NCBI RefSeq assembly: GCF_051401765.1
Contig: NW_027480423.1
Span: forward strand, 15,934,001 to 15,998,000
DNA length: 64,000 nt
DNA from: Calliopsis andreniformis
Taxonomy: Eukaryota; Arthropoda; Insecta; Hymenoptera; Andrenidae
Direction of reading: 5' to 3'
Shown here: in pieces, positions 52,666 through 63,360 of the stretch
How the letters are laid out: each line of letters starts with the position of its first letter
How positions within the stretch are numbered: the stretch's first letter is position 1
Translations under genes and position numbers: made by a program
Notes under the pieces: model-generated
Database searches by the model: none
What the model was told of the DNA's origin: nothing
Seen by the model: only the letters and a program-made list of their open reading frames with translations

Positions 52666-55380
52666 TGTATTGATATTGTATTTTATGCTTCTGGCGTTGC
52701 CTTCTGTGGCACTAACTATTAGATCTGGTGGAGCAACGCCCTAGAGTGATGCCGAGGTTGCCCGGAACGTAGAAATGACCATCACTTTCAAACTGGTTGC
52801 AATTAATCCTTTTATAGGATGGAAAAACTGTTGTATTTATATTACATTTTATGCTTCTGGCGCTGACTTCTAAGGCCGTAGCTATTCGATGTGGTGGAGC
52901 AACGCCCTAGAGTGAAGCCTAGGTTGCCCGGAACGTAGAAATGCCCATTACTTTCACACTGGTTGCAATTATTAGTTTTATACGGTGGAAAAGCTGTTCT
53001 ATTTATTTTGTATTTTATGCATCGGGCGTTGACTTCTAAGGCCCTAACTATTCAATCTGTTGGAGCAACGCCCTAGGGTGAAGCCTAGGTTTCCCGGAAC
53101 GTAGAAATGACCATCACTTTCAAACTGGTTGCAATTATTGCTGTTATATGATGGAAAAGCTGTTGTATTTTTATTGCATTTTATGCTTCTGGCATTGACT
53201 TATAAGGCCCTAACTATTCAATCTGTTCTAGCAACGCCCTAGGGTGAAGCCTGGGTTTCCCGGAACGTAGAAATGACCATAACTTTCACGCCGGTAGCAA
53301 TTATTCGTTTTATACGATGGAAAAACTGTCCTATTTATTTTGTATTTTATGCTTCGGGCGTTGACTTCTAAGGCCCTAACTATTCAATCTGTTGGAGCAA
53401 CGCCCTAGGGTGAAGCCTAGGTTTCCCGGAACGTAGAAATGTCCAGAACTTTAACACTGGTTGCTATTATTCGTTTTATACGATGGAAAAACTGTTGCAT
53501 CTTTGTTGTATTTTATGCTTCGAGCGTTGACTTCTAAGGCCCTAACTATTCCATCTGGTGGAACAACGACCTAGGGTGAAGCCTAGGTTGCCCGGAGCGT
53601 AGAAATGACCATAACTTTCACATCGGTAGCAATTATTCGTTTTATACGATGGAAAAACTGTTGTATTGATATTGTATTTTATGCTTCTGGCGTTGCCTTC
53701 TGAGGCACTAACTATTAGATCTGGTGGAGCAACGCCCTAGAGTGATGCCGAGGTTGCCCGGAACGTAGAAATAACCATCACTTTCAAACTCGTTGCAATT
53801 ATTCCGGTTATATGATGGAAAGACTGTTGTATTTTTATTGCATTTTATGCTTCGGGCATTGACTTCTAAGGCACTAACTATGAAATCTCTTGTAGCAACG
53901 CCCTAGGGTGTAGCCTAGGTTGCCCGGAAAGTAGAAATGACCACAACTTTCATACAGGTTGCTATTATTCGTCTTATACGATGGAAAAGCTGTTCTATTT
54001 ATTTTGTATTTTATGCTTCGGGCGTTGACTTCTAAGGCCCTAACTATTCGGTCTGGTTGAGGAACGCCCTAGAGTGAGGCCTAGGTTTCCCGGAACGTAG
54101 AAATGACCAGAAGTTTCACACTTGTTGCTATTATTCGTTTTATACGACGGAAAAACTGTTATATTTATATTGTACTTTATGCTTCTGGCGTTGACTTCTT
54201 AGGCCCTAACTTTTCGATCTGGTGGAACAACGCCCTAGAGTGAAGCCTAGATCGCCCGGAACGTAGAAATGACCATCACTTTCACACTGGTAGCAATTAT
54301 TCGTTTAATACAATGGAAAACCTGTTCTATTTATTTTGTATTTTATGCTTCGGGCGTTGACTTCTAAGGCCCTAACTATTCGATCTGGTGGAGCACCGCC
54401 CTAGAGTGAAGCCTAGGTTGCCCGGAACGTAGAAATGAACATAACTTTCACACTGGTAGCAATTATTCGTTTTATACAATGGAAAAGCTGTTCTATTTAT
54501 TTTGTATTTTATGCTTCGGGCGTTGACTTCTTTGGCCATACCTATTCGATCTGGTGGAGCAACACCCCACAGTCAAGCCTAGGTTGCCCGGAACGTAGAA
54601 ATGACCATAACATTCACACCCGTTGCAATTATTCATGCTATACGATGGAAAAACTGTTGCATTTTTATTGTATTTTATGCTTCTAGCGTTGACTTCTAAG
54701 GCCGTAGCTATTAGATGTGGTGGAGTAACGCCCTAGAGTGACGCCTAGGTTGCCTGGAACGTAGAAATGACCATTACTTTCACAATGTTTCCAATCATTC
54801 ATTTTATACGATGGAAAAACTGCTGTACTTATATTGTATTTTATTCTTATGGCGTTGAATTCTAAGTCCCTAGCTATGCGTTCTGGTGGAGCAACGCCAT
54901 AGAGTGAAACCAAGGTTGCCCGGAACGTAGAAATTACCATACCTTTCAAACTGGTAGCAATTATTCGTTTTTTACGATGGAACAACTGTTCTATTTATTA
55001 TGTAGTTCATGCTTCGGGCGTTGACTTCTAAGGCCCTAACCTTTCAATCTGTTGGAACAACGCCCTAGGGTGAAGCCTAGGTTGGCCGTAAAGTAGAAAT
55101 GCCCATAACTTTCATACAGGTTGCAATTATTCGTTTTATACGATGGAAAAACTGTTGTATTTATATTGTATTTTATGCTTGTGGCGCTAACTTCTAGGGC
55201 ACTAACTATTCGATCTGGTGTAGCAGCGCCCTAGGGTGAAGCCTAGGTTGCCCGGAACGTAGAAATGACCATAACATTCACACCGGTTGCAAATAGTCTA
55301 ACTATTCGGTCTGGTTGAGCAACGCCCTAGAGTGAAGCCTAGGTTGCCCGGCACGTAGAAATGACCATAACTTTCACAAT
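52666..55380 (+). repeat. Satellite mosaic leading into the 14-mer
   Basis: About 16 full monomers plus one truncated monomer. The left part (to about 53,980) reuses types from the type 1 10-mer and the 43-44 kb mosaic, in an order close to 43,300-44,250. The right part carries types tied to the 14-mer, including CACAATGTTTCC at about 54,780. The stretch 55,155-55,380 is repeated at 60,563-60,788. Confidence 0.75.
55262..55357 (+). repeat. Truncated monomer (96 bp, 70-bp deletion), copy 1
   Basis: The monomer begins normally (GAAATGACCATAACATTCAC, then ACCGGTTGCAA), then jumps through ATAGTC to TAACTATTCGGTCTGG. This removes the AT-rich central segment that would contain TTTTATACGATGG and TATTTTATGC. 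The distance to the next anchor is 96 bp. It thus lacks the CENP-B-box-like segment but keeps the GCAAC...GTTGC hairpin. Confidence 0.93.
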
Positions 55381-57704
55381 GGTAGCAATTATTCGTTTTA
55401 TACGATGGAACAACTGTTCTATTTATTTTGTATTTCATGCTTCGGGCGTTGACTTCTAAGGCCCTAACCCTTCAATCTGTTGGAACAACGCCCTAGGGTG
55501 AAGCCTAGGTTGCCCGTAAAGTAGAAATGCCCATAACTTTCATACAGGTTGCAATTATTCGTTTTATACGATGGAAAAACTGTTGTATTTATATTGTATT
55601 TTATGCTTCTGGCGCCGACTTCTAGGGCACTAACTATTCGTTCTGGTGGAGCAGCGCCCTAGGGTGAAGCCTCGGTTGCCCGGAACGTAGAAATGACCAT
55701 TACTTTTACACTGGTTTCAATTATTCGTTTTATACGATGGAAAAACTGTTGCATCTTTATTGTATTTTATGCCTCTGGCGTTGACTTCTAAGGCCCTAAC
55801 TATTCGATCTGGTGGAGCAACGCCCTAGAGTGAAGCCTAGGTTGCCCGGCACGTAGAAATGACCATAACTTTCACAATGGTAGCAATTATTCGTTTTATA
55901 CAATGGAAAAACTGTTCTATTTATTTTGTAGTTTATGCTTCGGGCGTTGACTTCTAAGGCCCTAACTATTCGATCTGGTTTAGCAACACCCTAGGGTGTA
56001 GCCAAGCTTGCTCGGAACGTAGGACATACCATTACCCTCACACTGGTTTCAATTAGTCGTTTTATACGATGGAAAAACTTTTGCATCTTTATTGTATTTT
56101 ATGCTTGTGACGTTGACTTCTAAGGCTCTATCTATTCGATCTGGTGGAGCAACGCCCTAGAGTGAAGCCTAGGTTGCTCGGAAAGTAGAAATGACCATAG
56201 GTTTCATACTGGTTGCAATTATTCGTTCTATACGATGGAAGAACTGTTGTATTTATATTGTATTTTATGCTTCTGGCGTTGACTTCTAAGGCCCTAGCTG
56301 TTCGATCTAGTGGAGCAACGCCCTGGAGTGAAACCTAGGTTGCCCGGAACGGAGAATTGGCCATCACTTTCAAACTGGTTGCAATCATTCCTGTTATATG
56401 ATGGAAACACTGTTGTATTTTCTTTGCATTTTATGGTTCGGGCGTTGACTTCTAAGGCCCTAACTATTCAATCCGTTGGAGCAACGCCCTAGGGTGAAGC
56501 CTAGGTTGCTCTGAAAGTAGAAATGACCATAAGTTTCATACAGGTTGCAATTATTTGTTTCATACGATGGAAAAACTGTTGTATTTATATTGTATTTTAT
56601 GCTTCTGGAGTTGAATTCTAGGGCACTAACTACTCGATCTGGTGGAGCAACGCCCTAGAGTGAAGCCTAGGTTGCCCGGAAGGTAGAATTGGCCATCACT
56701 TTCAAACTGGTCGCAATTATTCCTGTTATATGATTGAAACACTGTTGTATTTTTTTTGCATTTTATGGTTCGGGCGTAGACTTATAAGGCCCTAACTATT
56801 CAATCTGTTGGAGCAACGCCCTAGGGTGAAGCCTAGGTTGCTCGGAAAGTAGAAATGACCATATGTTTCATACTGGTTGCAATTATTCGTTTTATACGAT
56901 GGAAAAGCTGTTGTATTTATATTGTATTTTATGCTTCTGGCGTTGACTTCTATGGCCCTACCTATTCGATTTGGTGGAGCAACACCCTACAGTGAAGCCT
57001 AGGTTGTCAGAAACGTAGAAATGAACATAACTTTCACACTGGTAGCAATTATTCGTATTATACAATGGAAAAACTGTTCTATTTATTTTGTATTTTATGC
57101 TTCGGGCGTTGACTTCTAAGGCCCTAACTATTCGATCTGGTGGAGCAACGCCCTAGAGTGAAGCCTAGGTTGCCCGGAACGTAGAAATGAACATAACTTT
57201 CACACTGGTAGCAATTATTCGTTTTATACAATGGAAAAGCTGTTCTATTTATTTTGTGTTTTATGCTTCGGGCGTTGACTTCTTTGGCCATACCTATTCG
57301 ATCAGGTGGAGCAACACCCTATAGTCAAGCCTAGGTTGCCCGGAACGTAGAAATGACCATAACATTCACACCCGTTGCAATTATTCATGCTATACGATGG
57401 AAAAACTGTTGCATTTTTATTGTATTTTATGCTTCTAGCGTTGACTTCTAAGGCCGTAGCTATTAGATGTGGTGGAGTAACGCCCTAGAGTGACGCCTAG
57501 GTTGCCTGGAACGTAGAAACGACCATTACTTTCACAATGTTTCCAATTATTCATTTTATACGATGGAAAAACTGTTGTACTTATATTGTATTTTATTCTT
57601 ATGGCGTTGAATTCTAAGTCCCTAGCTATGCGATCTGGTGGAGCAACGCCATAGAGTGAAACCAAGGTTGCCCGGAACGTAGAAATTACCATAGCTTTCA
57701 AACT
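55381..57704 (+). repeat. 14-mer HOR, copy 1 (2,324 bp)
   Basis: Fourteen monomers recurring at 2,324 bp (14 x 166). Markers include CCGTAAAGTAGAAATGCCC, CTGGCGCCGACTTCTAGGG, GTTTCAATTAGTCG, GGAGAATTGGCC and GTATTTTTTTTGC. Within the unit, GAATTGGCC-type and GAAATGACCATAAG-type monomers already alternate over about 56,356-57,000, foreshadowing the dimer at the right edge. Confidence 0.88.
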
Positions 57705-60028
57705 GGTAGCAATTATTCGTTTTATACGATGGAACAACTGTTCTATTTATTTTGTATTTCATGCTTCGGGCGTTGACTTCTAAGGCCCTAACCCTTCAAT
57801 CTGTTGGAACAACGCCCTAGGGTGAAGCCTAGGTTGCCCGTAAAGTAGAAATGCCCATAACTTTCATACAGGTTGCAATTATTCGTTTTATACGATGGAA
57901 AAACTGTTGTATTTATATTGTATTTTATGCTTCTGGCGCCGACTTCTAGGGCACTAACTATTCGTTCTGGTGGAGCAGCGCCCTAGGGTGAAGCCTCGGT
58001 TGCCCGGAACGTAGAAATGACCATTACTTTTACACTGGTTTCAATTATTCGTTTTATACGATGGAAAAACTGTTGCATCTTTATTGTATTTTATGCCTCT
58101 GGCGTTGACTTCTAAGGCCCTAACTATTCGATCTGGTGGAGCAACGCCCTAGAGTGAAGCCTAGGTTGCCCGGCACGTAGAAATGACCACAACTTTCACA
58201 ATGGTAGCAATTATTCGTTTTATACAATGGAAAAACTGTTCTATTTATTTTGTAGTTTATGCTTCGGGCGTTGACTTCTAAGGCCCTAACTATTTGATCT
58301 GGTTTAGCAACACCCTAGGGTGTAGCCAAGCTTGCTCGGAACGTAGGACATACCATTACCCTCACACTGGTTTCAATTAGTCGTTTTATACGATGGAAAA
58401 ACTGTTGCATCTTTATTGTATTTTATGCTTGTGACGTTGACTTCTAAGGCTCTATCTATTCGATCTGGTGGAGCAACGCCCTAGAGTGAAGCCTAGGTTG
58501 CTCGGAAAGTAGAAATGACCATAGGTTTCATACTGGTTGCAATTATTCGTTCTATACGATGGAAGAACTGTTGTATTTATATTGTATTTTATGCTTCTGG
58601 CGTTGACTTCTAAGGCCCTAGCTGTTCGATCTAGTGGAGCAACGCCCTGGAGTGAAACCTAGGTTGCCCGGAACGGAGAATTGGCCATCACTTTCAAACT
58701 GGTTGCAATCATTCCTGTTATATGATGGAAACACTGTTGTATTTTCTTTGCATTTTATGGTTCGGGCGTTGACTTCTAAGGCCCTAACTATTCAATCCGT
58801 TGGAGCAACGCCCTAGGGTGAAGCCTAGGTTGCTCTGAAAGTAGAAATGACCATAAGTTTCATACAGGTTGCAATTATTTGTTTCATACGATGGAAAAAC
58901 TGTTGTATTTATATTGTATTTTATGCTTCTGGAGTTGAATTCTAGGGCACTAACTACTCGATCTGGTGGAGCAACGCCCTAGAGTGAAGCCTAGGTTGCC
59001 CGGAAGGTAGAATTGGCCATCACTTTCAAACTGGTCGCAATTATTCCTGTTATATGATTGAAACACTGTTGTATTTTTTTTGCATTTTATGGTTCGGGCG
59101 TAGACTTATAAGGCCCTAACTATTCAATCTGTTGGAGCAACGCCCTAGGGTGAAGCCTAGGTTGCTCGGAAAGTAGAAATGACCATATGTTTCATACTGG
59201 TTGCAATTATTCGTTTTATACGATGGAAAAGCTGTTGTATTTATATTGTATTTTATGCTTCTGGCGTTGACTTCTATGGCCCTACCTATTCGATTTGGTG
59301 GAGCAACACCCTACAGTGAAGCCTAGGTTGTCAGAAACGTAGAAATGAACATAACTTTCACACTGGTAACAATTATTCGTATTATACAATGGAAAAACTG
59401 TTCTATTTATTTTGTATTTTATGCTTCGGGCGTTGACTTCTAAGGCCCTAACTATTCGATCTGGTGGAGCAACGCCCTAGAGTGAAGCCTAGGTTGCCCG
59501 GAACGTAGAAATGAACATAACTTTCACACTGGTAGCAATTATTCGTTTTATACAATGGAAAAGCTGTTCTATTTATTTTGTGTTTTATGCTTCGGGCGTT
59601 GACTTCTTTGGCCATACCTATTCGATCAGGTGGAGCAACACCCTATAGTCAAGCCTAGGTTGCCCGGAACGTAGAAATGACCATAACATTCACACCCGTT
59701 GCAATTATTCATGCTATACGATGGAAAAACTGTTGCATTTTTATTGTATTTTATGCTTCTAGCGTTGACTTCTAAGGCCGTAGCTATTAGATGTGGTGGA
59801 GTAACGCCCTAGAGTGACGCCTAGGTTGCCTGGAACGTAGAAACGACCATTACTTTCACAATGTTTCCAATTATTCATTTTATACGATGGAAAAACTGTT
59901 GTACTCATATTGTATTTTATTCTTATGGCGTTGAATTCTAAGTCCCTAGCTATGCGATCTGGTGGAGCAACGCCATAGAGTGAAACCAAGGTTGCCCGGA
60001 ACGTAGAAATTACCATAGCTTTCAAACT
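57705..60028 (+). repeat. 14-mer HOR, copy 2 (2,324 bp)
   Basis: Tandem copy of 55,381-57,704 with few differences, for example CCACAACTTTCACAATGG at about 58,187 where copy 1 has CCATAAC. The left junction is near 57,705, where the preceding sequence (TAGCTTTCAAACTGG) differs from that before copy 1 (TAACTTTCACAATGG). Confidence 0.88.
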
Positions 60029-60562
60029 GGTAGCAATTATTCGTTTTATACGATGGAACAACTGTTCTATTTATTTTGTATTTCATGCTTCGGGCGTTGA
60101 CTTCTAAGGCCCTAACCCTTCAATCTGTTGGAACAACGCCCTAGGGTGAAGCCTAGGTTGCCCGTAAAGTAGAAATGCCCATAACTTTCATACAGGTTGC
60201 AATTATTCGTTTTATACGATGGAAAAACTGTTGTATTTATATTGCATTTTATGCTTCTGGCGCCGACTTCTAGGGCACTAACTATTCGTTCTGGTGGAGC
60301 AGCGCCCTAGGGTGAAGCCTCGGTTGCCCGGAACGTAGAAATGACCATTACTTTTACACTGGTTTCAATTATTCGTTTTATACGATGGAAAAACTGTTGC
60401 ATCTTTATTGTATTTTATGCCTCTGGCGTTGACTTCTAAGGCCCTAACTATTCGATCTGGTGGAGCAACGCCCTAGAGTGAAGCCTAGGTTGCCCGGCAC
60501 GTAGAAATGACCATAACTTTCACAATGGTAGCAATTATTCGTTTTATACAATGGAAAAACTG
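60029..60562 (+). repeat. 14-mer HOR, copy 3 (partial, about 3.2 monomers)
   Basis: Continues the 14-mer order at +2,324 bp and ends at about 60,562. There the monomer switches from the expected GTTCTATTTATTTTG to GTTGTATTTATATTG, entering the duplicate of 55,155 onward. The switch lies in the shared GGAAAAACTGTT stretch, consistent with homologous exchange. Confidence 0.82.
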
Positions 60563-62359
60563 TTGTATTTATATTGTATTTTATGCTTGTGGCGCTAACT
60601 TCTAGGGCACTAACTATTCGATCTGGTGTAGCAGCGCCCTAGGGTGAAGCCTAGGTTGCCCGGAACGTAGAAATGACCATAACATTCACACCGGTTGCAA
60701 ATAGTCTAACTATTCGGTCTGGTTGAGCAACGCCCTAGAGTGAAGCCTAGGTTGCCCGGCACGTAGAAATGACCATAACTTTCACAATGGTAGCAATTAT
60801 TCGTTTTATACGATGGAACAACTGTTCTATTTATTTTGTATTTCATGCTTCGGGCGTTGACTTCTAAGGCCCTAACCCTTCAATCTGTTGGAACAACGCC
60901 CTAGGGTGAAGCCTAGGTTGCCCGTAAAGTAGAAATGCCCATAACTTTCATACAGATTGCAATTATTCGTTTTATACGATGGAAAAACTGTTGTATTTAT
61001 ATTGTATTTTATGCTTCTGGCGCCGACTTCTAGGGCACTAACTATTCGTTCTGGTGGAGCAGCGCCCTAGGGTGAAGCCTCGGTTGCCCGGAACGTAGAA
61101 ATGACCATTACTTTTACACTGGTTTCAATTATTCGTTTTATACGATGGAAAAACTGTTGCATCTTTATTGTATTTTATGCCTCTGGCGTTGACTTCTAAG
61201 GCCCTAACTATTCGATCTGGTGGAGCAACGCCCTAGAGTGAAGCCTAGGTTGCCCGGCACGTAGAAATGACCATAACTTTCACAATGGTAGCAATTATTC
61301 GTTTTATACAATGGAAAAACTGTTCTATTTATTTTGTAGTTTATGCTTCGGGCGTTGACTTCTAAGGCCCTAACTATTCGATCTGGTTTAGCAACACCCT
61401 AGGGTGTAGCCAAGCTTGCTCGGAACGTAGGACATACCATTACCCTCACACTGGTTTCAATTAGTCGTTTTATACGATGGAAAAACTTTTGCATCTTTAT
61501 TGTATTTTATGCTTGTGACGTTGACTTCTAAGGCTCTATCTATTCGATCTGGTGGAGCAACGCCCTAGAGTGAAGCCTAGGTTGCTCGGAAAGTAGAAAT
61601 GACCATAGGTTTCATACTGGTTGCAATTATTCGTTCTATACGATGGAAGAACTGTTGTATTTATATTGTATTTTATGCTTCTGGCGTTGACTTCTAAGGC
61701 CCTAGCTGTTCGATCTAGTGGAGCAACGCCCTGGAGTGAAACCTAGGTTGCCCGGAACGGAGAATTGGCCATCACTTTCAAACTGGTTGCAATCATTCCT
61801 GTTATATGATGGAAACACTGTTGTATTTTCTTTGCATTTTATGGTTCGGGCGTTGACTTCTAAGGCCCTAACTATTCAATCCGTTGGAGCAACGCCCTAG
61901 GGTGAAGCCTAGGTTGCTCTGAAAGTAGAAATGACCATAAGTTTCATACAGGTTGCAATTATTTGTTTCATACGATGGAAAAACTGTTGTATTTATATTG
62001 TATTTTATGCTTCTGGAGTTGAATTCTAGGGCACTAACTACTCGATCTGGTGGAGCAACGCCCTAGAGTGAAGCCTAGGTTGCCCGGAAGGTAGAATTGG
62101 CCATCACTTTCAAACTGGTCGCAATTATTCCTGTTATATGATTGAAACACTGTTGTATTTTTTTTGCATTTTATGGTTCGGGCGTAGACTTATAAGGCCC
62201 TAACTATTCAATCTGTTGGAGCAACGCCCTAGGGTGAAGCCTAGGTTGCTCGGAAAGTAGAAATGACCATATGTTTCATACTGGTTGCAATTATTCGTTT
62301 TATACGACGGAAAAGCTGTTGTATTTATATTGTATTTTATGCTTCTGGCGTTGACTTCT
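60563..62359 (+). repeat. Duplicate of 55,155-56,951 (offset 5,408 bp)
   Basis: Matches 55,155-56,951 at 5,408 bp, which is 32 x 166 + 96. The non-integral offset arises because one truncated 96-bp monomer lies between the paired positions. It includes the second truncated monomer. Divergence begins at about 62,360, where AAGGCCCTAACTATTCAATC replaces ATGGCCCTACCTATTCGATT. Confidence 0.86.
60670..60765 (+). repeat. Truncated monomer (96 bp, 70-bp deletion), copy 2
   Basis: Same breakpoint as the truncated monomer at 55,262-55,357: GGTTGCAAATAGTCTAACTA followed by TTCGGTCTGGTTGAG. The junction and flanking variants are identical, so the two descend from one deletion event followed by segmental duplication. 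Confidence 0.93.
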
Positions 62360-62541
62360 AAGGCCCTAACTATTCAATCTGTTGGAGCAACGCCCTAGGG
62401 TGAAGCCTAGGTTGCTCGGAAAGTAGAAATAACCATAAGTTTCATACTGGTTGCAATTACTCGTTTTATACGATGGAAAAACTGTTGTATTTATATTGTA
62501 TTTTATGCTTCTGGCGTTGACTTCTAAGGCCCTAGCTGTTC
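61546..62541 (+). repeat. 6-mer HOR, copy 1 (996 bp)
   Basis: Six monomers recurring at 996 bp (6 x 166), overlapping the end of the 5,408-bp-offset duplicate. Shared markers are ACCATAGGTTTCATACTGG, CGATGGAAGAACTG, CTAGTGGAGCAACGCCCTGG, GGAGAATTGGCC and TATTTTCTTTGC. The limits are approximate. Confidence 0.83.
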
Positions 62542-63360
62542 GATCTAGTGGAGCAACGCCCTAGAGTGAAGCCTAGGTTGCTCGGAAAGTAGAAATGACC
62601 ATAGGTTTCATACTGGTTGCAATTATCCGTTCTATACGATGGAAGAACTGTTGTATTTATATTGTATTTTATGCTTCTGGCGTTGTCTTCTAAGGCCCTA
62701 GCTGTTCGATCTAGTGGAGCAACGCCCTGGAGTGAAACCTAGGTTGCCCGGAACGGAGAATTGGCCATCACTTTCAAACTGGTTGCAATCATTCCTGTTA
62801 TATGATGGAAACACTGTTGTATTTTCTTTGCATTTTATGGTTCGGGCGTTGACTTCTAAGGCCCTAACTATTCAATCCGTTGGAGCAACGCCCTAGGGTG
62901 AAGCCTAGGTTGCTCTGAAAGTAGAAATGACCATAAGTTTCATACAGGTTGCAATTATTTGTTTCATACGATGGAAAAACTGTTGTATTTATATTGTATT
63001 TTATGCTTCTGGAGTTGAATTCTAGGGCACTAACTACTCGATCTGGTGGAGCAACGCCCTAGAGTGAAGCCTAGGTTGCCCGGAACGTAGAATTGGCCAT
63101 CACTTTCAAACTGGTCACAATTATTCCTGTTATATGATTGAAACACTGTTGTATTTTTTTTGCATTTTATGGTTCGGGCGTAGACTTATAAGGCCCTAAC
63201 TATTCAATCTGTTGGAGCAACGCCCTAGGGTGAAGCCTAGGTTGCTCGGAAAGTAGAAATGACCATAAGTTTCATACTGGTTGCAATTATTCGTTTTATA
63301 CGATGGAAAAGCTGTTGTATTTATATTGTATTTTATGCTTCTGGCGTTGACTTCTAAGGC
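62542..63360 (+). repeat. 6-mer HOR, copy 2 (partial, about 5 monomers)
   Basis: Tandem continuation of the 6-mer at +996 bp. It has small private changes such as GCGTTGTCTTCTAAGG near 62,682 and GGTCACAATTATTCC near 63,112 where copy 1 has GGTCGCAATTATTCC. The match to copy 1 is lost by about 63,360. Confidence 0.8.

Noticed and set aside
55262..55357. Truncated monomer as an insertion footprint of a mobile element.
   Set aside because: There is no target-site duplication, terminal repeat or foreign sequence. It is best read as a 70-bp internal deletion.
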